Below are positions 45,022-52,680 of a stretch of DNA of 64,000 nt, one piece after another; the first letter of the stretch is position 1; every line of letters begins with the position of its first letter. The DNA is from Streptomyces sp. Je 1-369 (GTDB lineage Bacteria; Actinomycetota; Actinomycetes; Streptomycetales; Streptomycetaceae). Made by a program: the position numbers and the translations under genes. The stretch lies in the NCBI RefSeq assembly GCF_026810505.1, contig NZ_CP101750.1, positions 3,687,254 through 3,751,253 of the forward strand, given 5' to 3'. The notes below the pieces were generated by a model, which saw nothing but the letters and a program-made list of their open reading frames with translations, was not told where the DNA came from and searched no databases.

Positions 45022-45453
45022 CTAGGCCCCGTTCACACCCACCGGGACGGAGACCTCTGCCCACACCGCCTTGCCCGGCCCGTCACACCGCTCGGCGACG
45101 TCCCACCGGTCGGCGAAGGCCGCGACGAGGAAGAGCCCACGCCCGGAGCACGCGTCGTCACCGGGCAACGGAGCCGACTGTGGCAGCTCGCAGGCGTCGT
45201 CGTGCACCTCGATCCGTACGCCAGCGGCCATCCGCAGATACCGGGTCTCCACCTCACTTCCGCTGGGCACCGTCCCGTGGACGACGGCGTTGCCGAACAA
45301 CTCCGACAGGACGAGCAGCGCCGCCTCCTCGGCACGGCTCAACTCCCAGGCGGCCAGGGTCTTCCGCAGCCCCTCGCGCGCCAGACCCACTGATCGAGGA
45401 TGGCGAGGCCACCGCGCTACGACGGCGCCGTCAGAGTCTCCGTCGCCCTCCAT
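45022..45453 (-). CDS. RsbW-like ATP-binding protein (HATPase_c_2, anti-sigma kinase type)
   Basis: 143 aa from the ATG at 45453. Bergerat-fold boxes: N-box LLVLSELFGNAVVHGTV, D-box IEVHDDACELP, and G-box GRGLFLVAAFADRW. Small stand-alone ATPases of this type act as anti-sigma factors or switch kinases. In Streptomyces they are common members of WhiJ/AbaA-type loci beside XRE and DUF397 genes, as here. Its ATG overlaps the stop of the preceding small gene by 1 nt (TGATG). Confidence 0.87.
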   Translation of the reverse strand: MEGDGDSDGAVVARWPRHPRSVGLAREGLRKTLAAWELSRAEEAALLVLSELFGNAVVHGTVPSGSEVETRYLRMAAGVRIEVHDDACELPQSAPLPGDDACSGRGLFLVAAFADRWDVAERCDGPGKAVWAEVSVPVGVNGA

Positions 45454-45740
45454 CAGGTCACCTTCATTCCGTGGATGACCCGGGACCCGACGTCGACGCC
45501 GTGCACGGCGAGCCACAGTGCCCGTCTCCGCTGCCGCCGCAAACGCAGTTCGTCAGCCACGAGATAGGGACGTACGAGCGCGTTGTCCTCCCCACGGAGT
45601 AGGTCCACGTCGATGACGACGTACGCAGGGACCGGTGCGGGCCCGGCACTTGGGCAGGTCAGCCAGCCTCTGTGACGCCCTGTCGCAGGGAGCCAGAACC
45701 GTAGAAGTGGTTCGAAGAGACGGGCGATAAGGTCGGTCAT
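45453..45740 (-). CDS. Small hypothetical protein of the WhiJ-like locus
   Basis: 95 aa from the ATG at 45740 with a GGAGGAG ribosome site. N-terminal amphipathic or hydrophobic stretch MTDLIARLFEPLLRFWLPA, a middle PVPAYVVIDVDLLRGEDNAL and a basic stretch LRLRRQRRRALWLAVHGVDV. I recognise no domain. It is translationally coupled to the RsbW-like ATPase and divergent from the XRE regulator, so it belongs to the same regulatory locus. Confidence 0.7.
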   Translation of the reverse strand: MTDLIARLFEPLLRFWLPATGRHRGWLTCPSAGPAPVPAYVVIDVDLLRGEDNALVRPYLVADELRLRRQRRRALWLAVHGVDVGSRVIHGMKVT

Positions 45741-45899
45741 GTCAGCGCTCCTCCAAGCGTTGGCCATGCCCCCGGACCGTTGCTGCGGTCGCGGGGGTTT
45801 CGTCACCCCGCACACCGATCACGCACAGCGTGCATCGAAACACAGCGAGCTATCGGCACACGCTAGAGCTGTTCGATTTGCTGCCGCAAGTCCCTCTCT

Positions 45900-45911
45900 C
45901 GCAAATTTGCG
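45900..45911. promoter_or_regulatory. Candidate XRE-regulator operator
   Basis: CGCAAATTTGCG is a perfect 12-bp palindrome in an unusually AT-rich stretch between the divergent small gene (starts 45740) and the XRE gene (starts 45990). A related half-site TTTGCTGCCGCAAG lies just to its left. It is a plausible binding site for the XRE protein. Confidence 0.55.
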
Positions 45912-45989
45912 GGGGAGTCGAGGCCGCCACTGGCTGGCTGCACGGGACGCCAGCACGGCAGACTGAGCACGACGTCGAGAGGAGGCTCA

Positions 45990-46847
45990 ATGCCCGCAGG
46001 CGGGAGGCCAACAGTCCGCAGTCGAAGGCTGGGTGCGGCACTGAAGCGGCACCGTGAAGCCGCCGACCTGGACCAGTCCGCTGCGGCGGAGGCGATTCTG
46101 AGGTCCGTTACCAAAATCAGCCGCCTGGAGACAGGGCAAGTGTCGGCCTCAGCCCTGGAGGTCCGAACGCTCCTGGACCGCTATGGGGTCGAAGACCCGG
46201 ACGAAAGGCAACGGCTGGAGAAGTGGGCTCGCGCCAGCAACGAACGTGGCTGGTGGCTTGATTACCAAGAGATCGTCCAACCCGACTACGCGGATCACAT
46301 CACGCTTGAAAGTGATGCAACATACATCCGCTCCTGGGAGCCTTCCTTGATCCCCGGCCTACTTCAAACTCCTGCTTACGCTGAGTCCGTTATCCTTTCG
46401 GGCCCCATGCCCTGCGGACATGAGAAAGCTGCACAGTTGGTCAAAATCCGGCAGGAGAGGCAGAAGCTGATCGAGGATGGCCGAGCAAACTTTACCGCCA
46501 TCATCTGGGAACCTGCCTTGCAAGCACTGGCACAGGACGCGGCGGTCTGCGGTGAACAGCTGCTGAAGCTGCATGACACGAGCCAACGGCAGAACGTCAC
46601 AATCCAGATCCTCCCTTGTGGAACGTATCGAATCGCCGGAATGACCGGGCCGTTTGTCGCCTTCTCCTTCGGAGTTGAACCCAACATCGAAGCAGTCACC
46701 GTGCCGAATGCGACCAACACGTCCGTCGTGGAGGCACCGGAGGATCTGGCCATCTACACGAACACGTTCGACCAACTCCGTTCGGCTGCTATGTCTCCTA
46801 ATGAGAGTTCCGTTCGGATTCAGGAGCTCCTCGCCACATCGCAATGA
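45990..46847 (+). CDS. WhiJ-like XRE regulator (HTH + DUF5753)
   Basis: 285 aa with a GAGGAGG ribosome site. The N-terminal XRE helix-turn-helix spans about 12-65 (LGAALKRHREAADLDQSAAA, SVTKISRLETGQVS). The rest is DUF5753, with the typical RSWEPSLIPGLLQTPAYAES and ERQKLIEDGRANFTAIIWEP motifs. Such proteins pair with DUF397 genes. WhiJ of S. coelicolor represses development, and some XRE/DUF397 pairs behave as toxin-antitoxin systems. The gene is noticeably less GC-rich than its neighbours. Its stop overlaps the first DUF397 gene by 4 nt. Confidence 0.92.
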   Translation: MPAGGRPTVRSRRLGAALKRHREAADLDQSAAAEAILRSVTKISRLETGQVSASALEVRTLLDRYGVEDPDERQRLEKWARASNERGWWLDYQEIVQPDYADHITLESDATYIRSWEPSLIPGLLQTPAYAESVILSGPMPCGHEKAAQLVKIRQERQKLIEDGRANFTAIIWEPALQALAQDAAVCGEQLLKLHDTSQRQNVTIQILPCGTYRIAGMTGPFVAFSFGVEPNIEAVTVPNATNTSVVEAPEDLAIYTNTFDQLRSAAMSPNESSVRIQELLATSQ

Positions 46848-47059
46848 TTGTTGGAGAACCCGTGAACCTTGAAATCGTCACCGAGTTCCGCAAGTCGTCG
46901 TACTCGAATCAACAGGGAGATTGCCTGGAGATCGCGCACATTGCATCTGGAGGGCGTGCCGTACGCGACAGCAAGGATCCGAAGGGGCCGACGCTCAGCT
47001 TCCCTGCAGAGGCATGGAACTCCTTCGTCATCGGGCTCAAGACAGCGCGACCCGAGTAG
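46844..47059 (+). CDS. DUF397 protein, copy 1
   Basis: 71 aa from the ATG overlapping the XRE stop (ATGA); a GTG at 46862 with TGGAGAA upstream is an equally good start. DUF397 signature: FRKSSYSNQQGDCLEIA and AVRDSKDPKGPTLSFPAEAW. DUF397 proteins partner the XRE/DUF5753 regulator, probably by direct contact that relieves or modulates its activity (AbaA-orfD and SCO4441/4442 work, recalled). Confidence 0.9.
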   Translation: MIVGEPVNLEIVTEFRKSSYSNQQGDCLEIAHIASGGRAVRDSKDPKGPTLSFPAEAWNSFVIGLKTARPE

Positions 47060-47192
47060 CCTTGGGCGTAGCACGCTCAAAGTCCCCGTCTGGCCAGCGG
47101 GCCTTGCATGGTCGGCGTTCAACCGCCAGCAGCCCCATTGGGTACGGCAGCTCAGGTATGAGCTGTAACTAAGCCAACACGAGGTGCGCAAT

Positions 47193-47402
47193 ATGCTTAC
47201 CCGACAGCTCAGTGGCGTCACATGGCTTAAGAGCAGCTACAGCGGAGGCGGTTCTGGTGGCGGCGACTGCATAGAGGTCGCCAACCTGCCGTACCGCACG
47301 GCCGTCCGCGACAGCAAGAACCCGGTGGGGTCCGCCCTTACCTTCGGCGGCGCCGCGTGGCGCCGCTTCGTCGATGAGGTCAAGGGCTCCCACCCCGGGT
47401 AA
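47193..47402 (+). CDS. DUF397 protein, copy 2
   Basis: 69 aa from the ATG at 47193 (GAGG 9 nt upstream); a GTG at 47184 is possible. DUF397 signature WLKSSYSGGGSGGGDCIEVA and AVRDSKNPVGSALTFGGAAW. It is 133 nt after copy 1 and diverged from it, so the XRE regulator may have two alternative partners. It converges on the PadR module. Confidence 0.9.
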   Translation: MLTRQLSGVTWLKSSYSGGGSGGGDCIEVANLPYRTAVRDSKNPVGSALTFGGAAWRRFVDEVKGSHPG

Positions 47403-47411
47403 CCCCCCGGG

Positions 47412-48050
47412 TCAACCCGCCGCCGGTTGTGCCGGGCTCAGACCCACACAGCGGCGGCACGCCCTCACCGATGCCGCCACCACCGCGTGGGACGCCGCCG
47501 CCAGGACGCCCGCCGCTGTCAGCAGGAGCCAGTCCGTGGCGAGGACCGCCGCGATGGTCAGGGAGAGGGCCGCCACCGCCATGGCCGCGCTGGCCGTCGT
47601 GCCGACCCATGCGACCGTCAGCGGCAGGCTGTGTGGGGTGGGCAGGCGTCGGGCCAAGGCGCCCGTGGCCGCCAGCGTTGCCGCCGCCAACAGGGCCGCC
47701 AGCGTGGCGATCAGGGCCAGGTGTGCCGCCAGTTGCTGCCAGAGCAGGTCGCCCCTCGCCAGGTACCAACAGGCCAGCAGGAACGGGGCCGTCAGCGTGA
47801 TCGTCCGGGCCGTGTGTCGCGCCTGGGCGATGGTCAGTTCATGCTGGCAGGCGGGGACGAGGTCCTCGATCGTGCCGAAGTCCCGTACCGCCAGGCGCGC
47901 TGCCTCCTCCTCGTCCGCCCCCGCGTCGGCGTGGGCGGCCGCCGTGTCCATGAGACCGTCGTGCATCTCCTCGATGAGGCGGGACTTGGCGCGCTCCGGG
48001 CCGCGCAGGGCCGCTGTCAGTGCGGCGACGTGGTCGTCGATGGGGCTCAT
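47412..48050 (-). CDS. Membrane protein with permease-prefix-like N-terminus
   Basis: 212 aa. A cytosolic helical N-terminus (DDHVAALTAALRGPERAKSR, MHDGLMDTAAAHADAGADEE) like the permease prefix or DUF1700 group found after PadR genes, then four membrane helices. It is translationally coupled to the PadR gene (ATGA overlap at 48047-48050). The usual role of such PadR-linked membrane proteins is unknown. Confidence 0.8.
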   Translation of the reverse strand: MSPIDDHVAALTAALRGPERAKSRLIEEMHDGLMDTAAAHADAGADEEEAARLAVRDFGTIEDLVPACQHELTIAQARHTARTITLTAPFLLACWYLARGDLLWQQLAAHLALIATLAALLAAATLAATGALARRLPTPHSLPLTVAWVGTTASAAMAVAALSLTIAAVLATDWLLLTAAGVLAAASHAVVAASVRACRRCVGLSPAQPAAG

Positions 48051-48403
48051 GTGGCGAGTCCGGGCTGTGCGCCCGGCTGCGCGCCGGGGTTCAGGACCGC
48101 GCCGATCGCCGCGGTGAACTCTGTCCAGGCCGCCCGCTCACCGGCCAGGGTGGCCCGTCCCGCGTCGGTCAACTCGTACGCCCTGCGGCGGCGCTCGCCC
48201 GTCGCCGACTCCCAGCTGCTGCTCAGCAGGCCGAGCCGCTCCAGGCGGTTCAGCGCCGGGTAGATCGTGCCCGTCCGCAACTCCAGTGCGCCGCCGCTGC
48301 GGCGCTGCACCGCGGTGATGATCGCGTACCCGTGCAGCGGGCCCGGCTCCAGCACGGCCAACAGCAGTCCGTCGAGGTGCCCTCGCACCGCATCCGCCTT
48401 CAT
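48047..48403 (-). CDS. PadR family transcriptional regulator
   Basis: 118 aa. Winged helix with the PadR pattern: LLLAVLEPGPLHGYAIITAV, GALELRTGTIYPALNRLERL (recognition helix) and RRRAYELTDAG (wing). PadR proteins repress neighbouring membrane or efflux genes and are released by small molecules. It is the first gene of a pair with the membrane protein, and is divergent from another membrane gene across a long inverted repeat that is the evident operator. Confidence 0.92.
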   Translation of the reverse strand: MKADAVRGHLDGLLLAVLEPGPLHGYAIITAVQRRSGGALELRTGTIYPALNRLERLGLLSSSWESATGERRRRAYELTDAGRATLAGERAAWTEFTAAIGAVLNPGAQPGAQPGLAT

Positions 48404-48440
48404 GGGTAGGCAGCCTACACAAAGGGTGCGTTGGCAGTGT

Positions 48441-48482
48441 ATGCATTGGCAGCCAACATATTTGCGTTGGCTGCCAATGCAT
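48441..48482. promoter_or_regulatory. PadR operator: 17-bp perfect inverted repeat
   Basis: ATGCATTGGCAGCCAAC (48441-48457) and its exact complement at 48466-48482 flank an 8-nt AT-rich spacer (ATATTTGC). A further partial copy, GTTGGCAGTGTATGC, lies just to the left (48430-48444). It sits between the PadR start (48403) and the divergent membrane gene (48526). Confidence 0.88.
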
Positions 48483-48525
48483 GCCTGCTCTATGCCTGCC
48501 CTGCTTGGGCCTTGGAGGTCCCGCC

Positions 48526-49083
48526 ATGACCAAGTTCCTGCTGTCCGTGCACGTCCTCGCGGCGATCCTGGCCGTCGGGTCGATCACCGTCGCCGCGTCG
48601 ATGTTCCCGCGGTACGCGCTGCGGGCGCTGGGGGTCGACGGGGAGCCGGGCGACGGCGACCGGGCACCCGGAATCGCCGCGCTCCTGCACCGCGTCTGCC
48701 GCGCCTACGCCGTCGCAGGCCTCGCCGTGCCCGTCTTCGGCATCGCCACCGCGGCCCAGCTCGGTGTCCTCACCGACGCCTGGCTGATCGCGTCGCTGCT
48801 TCTGACGACGATCGCCGCGGCGCTGCTGGCCCTGGCGATCCTGCCGGGCCAGCGAAGCCTGCTGGACATGGCGGACGTGCCGGATCCGGCGGAGCCGTGC
48901 GACCCGGCCGACCCGGCCGACCCGGCCGACCTGGCCGACCTGGCCGACGGCGGGCAGCCCGTGCCGGACACCGCGCGCGCCACCGCGGCCCGCCTCGCCA
49001 TGCTGACCGGCATCTTCAACGTGCTCTGGGCCACGGTCACCGTCCTGATGATCGTCCGCCCCGGCTCCACGACGGGGGCGTGA
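48526..49083 (+). CDS. DUF2269-like integral membrane protein
   Basis: 185 aa from the ATG at 48526 with a GGAGG site 8 nt upstream. Four membrane helices (LLSVHVLAAILAVGSITVAA; YAVAGLAVPVFGIATAAQL; LIASLLLTTIAAALLALAIL; MLTGIFNVLWATVTVLMIV). Between the third and fourth is a disordered (DPA)3(DLA)2 repeat encoded by five 9-nt units at 48901-48945. Divergent from padR and probably its target. Confidence 0.8.
   Translation: MTKFLLSVHVLAAILAVGSITVAASMFPRYALRALGVDGEPGDGDRAPGIAALLHRVCRAYAVAGLAVPVFGIATAAQLGVLTDAWLIASLLLTTIAAALLALAILPGQRSLLDMADVPDPAEPCDPADPADPADLADLADGGQPVPDTARATAARLAMLTGIFNVLWATVTVLMIVRPGSTTGA
48901..48945 (+). repeat. Five tandem 9-bp repeats inside the membrane protein gene
   Basis: Three GACCCGGCC units followed by two GACCTGGCC units encode DPADPADPADLADLAD in a cytosolic or extracytoplasmic loop. 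The frame is kept, so repeat number can vary without harm. Confidence 0.9.
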
Positions 49084-49385
49084 TCGCCGTGCGTACGCTC
49101 CGCATCGCGGCGGTAGTCGAGGCGGCGTCCCTGGCTCTCCTGCTGGCCAACTTGCTGACCGTCCACGCCCGCCCGCTATCGGGCCTGCTTGGCCCCTTGC
49201 ACGGCACGGCGTACCTGGTCGTCATCGCGTCCACGTGGATGCTGCCGTGCGCGTCGACGCCGGGTCACCGGAGCTCACGGTGGCGCGCGCTCGTCCCGGG
49301 TATCGGGGGCCTGCTGGTCCTGCGCGGGATCGAGGCGCGGGCCGAGCCTTCCGCTCACCCCGCAAGGGGCGGAGGCAAACGTTGA
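49080..49385 (+). CDS. DUF3817-like membrane protein
   Basis: 101 aa from the GTG at 49080 (GTGA overlap with the previous gene); a GTG at 49089 (VRTLRIAAVVEAASLALLLA) is the alternative. Three membrane helices with LSGLLGPLHGTAYLVVIAST and WRALVPGIGGLLVLRGIEAR, a DUF3817-type pattern. Function unknown; it is the second gene of the PadR-divergent operon. Confidence 0.8.
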   Translation: MIAVRTLRIAAVVEAASLALLLANLLTVHARPLSGLLGPLHGTAYLVVIASTWMLPCASTPGHRSSRWRALVPGIGGLLVLRGIEARAEPSAHPARGGGKR

Positions 49386-49876
49386 GGCTGAGGCTGGATG
49401 GGGCCGGTGACGCGGTGGCGCCGGGAGGACACGGGTGGTGGGCGGGGTGGGGCGGTCACGCCTTCGCGCCGAGGGATGGGGGGGCGGCTACGACGGTGCA
49501 GGGCTCCCAACGGGGGGCGGGAGCGGCTGGGCGATGGGTCGGCGGCTGTGCCGTGAGGCCTGAGGGCTTCCCGGGTTGGCGTCAGGGTGGGTGGGTGGGG
49601 AGCTGGCGGGCACGCGCCAGGGGGGCGGGGCGAAGGTTCGGATGCGGCCCCCGCGCGCAGCAGGGCATCAGGGCAGACCGTGGCAGCACGCGCAGGGCGA
49701 AGGCAGGTGCCGGCGCAGCTGCCGGGTGGGTGAGTGGGGAGCTGGCGGGGACGCGCCCGGGAGGCGGAGCCGCAGGCTCGGGCGCCGCCCCTGCGCGAAG
49801 CGGGACGCCAGGGCAGACCGTGGCATCAGGGCACGGCCCGCGAACGTGGGCGCCCGCAGGACCGTGACCCCGACCG
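49386..49876. other. 491-bp gene-free G-rich region
   Basis: No convincing gene on either strand: the open frames present are codon-biased by extreme GC only. The region is strongly G-rich on the plus strand in its first half and contains the duplicated ~100-bp element at 49585-49825. It separates the PadR module from the convergent serine hydrolase gene. Confidence 0.6.
49585..49825. repeat. Direct duplication of a ~100-bp intergenic element
   Basis: Copy A (49585-49685) and copy B (49724-49825) share GGGTGGGTG(G/A)GTGGGGA, AGCTGGCGGG, ACGCGCC and AGGGCAGACCGTGGCA in the same order with a 139-140 bp offset; the middle parts are diverged. It looks like an intergenic repeat family or a duplicated structured RNA or protein-binding element. 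Confidence 0.8.
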
Positions 49877-51088
49877 TTACAGAGACTCCCGCAGCGCCCG
49901 GACCAACGCCTGCGCCCGCGGGTCCGCCGTGACGCCCTTGTTCATGCCGTTCGTGACGTAGCCGAAGGCGACGCCCGACTCCGGGTCGGCGAAGCCGAGG
50001 GCTCCGCCGCGGCCCGGGTGGCCGAAGGAGCCGGGGCCGAGGAGCGGGGACGCCGCGCCGTGGAGCATGTAGCCGAGGCCGAAGCGGGTGTTGACGACCA
50101 GGACGCGGTCGGGGCCCGCCGATGCCTCCCCCCGCGCCAGCTCGACCGTCGCGGGAGTGAAGAGCCGCCCCCCGCCCCCCACCTCGCCGACCAGCCCCGC
50201 GTAGAAGCGGGCCAGCGCGTCCGCCGTGGCGACACCGTTGGACGCGGGCAGCGCCGCCGCCCGGTACGCGGAGTCGTTCTCGTCCGGCGAGGGATCGATC
50301 GCCCCGAACGCACGACGAGTCAGCGACTCCGGGTCCGCATACGCCTCCGCCACGTTCCGCTTGGGCCGCATCCGGAGCCCGCCAGGACCCGCCGGAGCCT
50401 CGATACGGCCCAGCCGACCGGTCCGGCCCGCCTCCGCTTCGGAGGTCGGCAACCCGACCCACAAGTCCAGCCCCAGCGGCCCCGCGATCTCGTCCGCGAT
50501 CCACTCCCCCACAGGCCTGCCCGTCACGCGCCGGACCAGCTCGCCGACGAGCCAGCTGTACGTCTGCGCGTGGTAGCCGTGGTCCTCGCCGGGCTCCCAG
50601 AAGGGGGCCTGCGCCGCGACGACCGCGGCGGCGAGGTCCGGGTCGAGCGCCTCGGCGGGCGTCAGCGGACGGTCCAGGGCGGGGACACCGGCGCGGTGCG
50701 CGAGGACATGACGTACGAGAACACGCTCCTTGCCGCGCGCCTTGAACTCCGGCCAGTACGAGCCGACCGGCGCGTCCAGGTCCAGTTCGCCCCGCTGGTG
50801 CAGGAGGAGCAGCGCGGCCGCCGCCACGCCCTTCGTCGCCGAGCGCACGATCTGAGCCGTACCCCGCTCCCAGGGGGCGTCCCCGGCCTCGAAGTCCCCG
50901 TCGACGTCCTTCGTACCGCCCCACAGGTCCACCACCCGGCGTCCGTCCCGGTACACGGTCACCGCCGCGCCCCGCTCCCCGCGCTCGCCGAAGTTGCGTA
51001 CGAACGCGTCCCGCACCGGCTCGTACCCGGCGGCCACGGTGCCGTGCACCCCACCCCTGACACTCATGACACCTGCGACATCGCTCAT
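49877..51088 (-). CDS. Serine hydrolase, beta-lactamase class C / family VIII esterase-like
   Basis: 403 aa from the ATG at 51088; an ATG at 51067 (MSVRGGVHG) is possible. Catalytic Ser in VRSATKGVAA (S-x-x-K), Tyr in HAQTYSWLVGE (Y-x-W) and a C-terminal FGHPGRGGALGFAD box replacing the KTG triad. This combination is typical of family VIII carboxylesterases (EstB-like) rather than true beta-lactamases. No signal peptide is seen, so it is probably cytosolic. Its substrate cannot be inferred. It is not part of the neighbouring transporter operon by spacing (35 nt after cbiO on the same strand, but functionally unrelated). Confidence 0.85.
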   Translation of the reverse strand: MSDVAGVMSVRGGVHGTVAAGYEPVRDAFVRNFGERGERGAAVTVYRDGRRVVDLWGGTKDVDGDFEAGDAPWERGTAQIVRSATKGVAAAALLLLHQRGELDLDAPVGSYWPEFKARGKERVLVRHVLAHRAGVPALDRPLTPAEALDPDLAAAVVAAQAPFWEPGEDHGYHAQTYSWLVGELVRRVTGRPVGEWIADEIAGPLGLDLWVGLPTSEAEAGRTGRLGRIEAPAGPGGLRMRPKRNVAEAYADPESLTRRAFGAIDPSPDENDSAYRAAALPASNGVATADALARFYAGLVGEVGGGGRLFTPATVELARGEASAGPDRVLVVNTRFGLGYMLHGAASPLLGPGSFGHPGRGGALGFADPESGVAFGYVTNGMNKGVTADPRAQALVRALRESL

Positions 51089-51123
51089 GACAAGGCCAAC
51101 AGCACTCGATCGCCGTCGATTCC

Positions 51124-51930
51124 CTAGCCCGTCACCCGTACCGTCTTCGGATCGAAGCCAAAAGGCAGTTCCAGGCGGTGGGCGCCCATCAGGTCCCCGT
51201 CGGAGAGCAGCTCGCCCGTCGGGCCGTCCGCCGCGATGACGCCGTCGCTGAGGATCAGGGCGCGGGGGCAGAGCTCCAGGGCGTACGGCAGGTCGTGCGT
51301 GACCATCAGGACCGTCACGTCGAGCGAACGCAGGATGTCGGCGAGCTCGCGGCGCGAGGCCGGGTCGAGGTTGGAGGACGGCTCGTCCAGGACGAGGATC
51401 TCCGGCTCCATCGCGAGCACCGTCGCCACCGCCACCCTGCGCCGCTGCCCGAAGGAGAGGTGGTGGGGCGGGCGGTCCGCGAACTCCGCCATGCCGACCT
51501 GCCCGAGCGCCTTGTGCACCCGCGCCTCCAGCTCCGGCCCCCGCAGCCCGGCCGCCGCGGGACCGAACGCGACGTCCTCGCGCACGGTCGGCATGAACAG
51601 CTGGTCGTCCGGGTCCTGGAAGACGATGCCGACCCGGCGCCTGATCTCCGCCATGTGCTTCTTGCCGACGGGCAGCCCGGCCACGGTGACCGTGCCCGCG
51701 CCGCCGGTCAGGATGCCGTTGAGGTGCAGGACCAGCGTCGTCTTGCCCGCGCCGTTCGGCCCGAGCAGGGCGACGCGCTCGCCGCGCCCGACGGTGAAGT
51801 CGACGCCGAAGAGGGCCTGGTGCCCGTCCGGATAGGCGAAGGCAAGGCCCGAGACCTCAAGGGAGGGGGCGGTCCCAGCGGTCACAGCAGATACAGCAGG
51901 CACGGCAGGCACAGCAGTCACAACGTCCAT
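51124..51930 (-). CDS. cbiO: ECF cobalt/nickel transporter ATPase (CbiO/NikO)
   Basis: 268 aa from the ATG at 51930; an ATG at 51942 is also in frame. Walker A LLGPNGAGKTTLVLHL, Q-loop VFQDPDDQLF, signature LSFGQRRRVAVATVLA, Walker B ILVLDEPSSNLD. LSFGQ in place of LSGGQ is normal for CbiO. Overlaps the end of cbiQ by 13 nt. It powers CbiMQ-mediated import of Ni2+ or Co2+; the Nur box at the operon head favours nickel. Confidence 0.92.
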   Translation of the reverse strand: MDVVTAVPAVPAVSAVTAGTAPSLEVSGLAFAYPDGHQALFGVDFTVGRGERVALLGPNGAGKTTLVLHLNGILTGGAGTVTVAGLPVGKKHMAEIRRRVGIVFQDPDDQLFMPTVREDVAFGPAAAGLRGPELEARVHKALGQVGMAEFADRPPHHLSFGQRRRVAVATVLAMEPEILVLDEPSSNLDPASRRELADILRSLDVTVLMVTHDLPYALELCPRALILSDGVIAADGPTGELLSDGDLMGAHRLELPFGFDPKTVRVTG

Positions 51931-52679
51931 CCCAACAGGCATACGACGAGAGCGGTCAGGGGCAGGGTCAGCGCGTACGTCCACTGGGCGCGGGAGGCCG
52001 TGATGTCGTCGATGACCGGCATCGACCCGGCATAGCCACGGCTGACCATGGCCAGATGCACCCGCTCCCCCCTCTCGTACGAGCGGATGAAGAGCGCGCC
52101 CGCCGACTTGGCGAGGACGCCCCACTGCCGTACGCCCCGCGCCGCGAAGCCGCGCGACTCCCGGGCGATCTTCATGCGGCGCATCTCGTCGGTGATCACG
52201 TCGCCGTACCGGATCATGAACGAGGCGATCTGGACGAGCAGCGGCGGCAGCTTGAGCCGTTGGAGTCCGAGCAGGAGCTCGCGCAGCTCCGTCGTGGCGG
52301 CGAGCAGCACCGACGCGGCGACGCCCAGCGTTCCCTTGGCCAGGACGTTCCAGGCGCCCCAGAGTCCGTTGACGCTCAGGGAGAGTCCGAGGACGTCGAC
52401 GCGCTCACCCTGGGCGACGAACGGCAGCAGCACGGCGAACGCCACGAACGGGACCTCGATGAGGAGCCGTTTCAGCACGAACCCGGCGGGGACGCGGGCG
52501 GCGTACGCGACCACGCTGAGCAGCACCGCGTACAGGCCGAACGCCCACATCGCCTCGCGCGGCGTGGAGACCACGACGATCACGAAGCAGAGGACCGCCG
52601 CGAGCTTGGTGTGCGGGGGCAGCGCGTGCACCGGTGAGCGGCCCTGCCGGTAGAGCCGGTGGGCATGGCCCGCGCCCAC
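51918..52679 (-). CDS. cbiQ: ECF cobalt/nickel transporter T-component (CbiQ/NikQ)
   Basis: 253 aa from the GTG at 52679 (VGAGHAHRLYRQG), one nucleotide after the cbiM stop, with GGAGCAGG upstream; longer starts add sequence overlapping cbiM. About five membrane helices, and the coupling-helix motifs ARESRGF and SRGYAG that contact the ATPase. It links the CbiM substrate protein to CbiO. Confidence 0.92.
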   Translation of the reverse strand: MGAGHAHRLYRQGRSPVHALPPHTKLAAVLCFVIVVVSTPREAMWAFGLYAVLLSVVAYAARVPAGFVLKRLLIEVPFVAFAVLLPFVAQGERVDVLGLSLSVNGLWGAWNVLAKGTLGVAASVLLAATTELRELLLGLQRLKLPPLLVQIASFMIRYGDVITDEMRRMKIARESRGFAARGVRQWGVLAKSAGALFIRSYERGERVHLAMVSRGYAGSMPVIDDITASRAQWTYALTLPLTALVVCLLGWTL

Positions 52680-52680
52680 G

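Noticed and set aside
49386..49876. Possible genes in the G-rich gap
   Set aside because: Open frames (up to about 200 codons) have no plausible start region and Gly/Arg/Ala-rich composition; the duplicated element crosses them without respect for frame.
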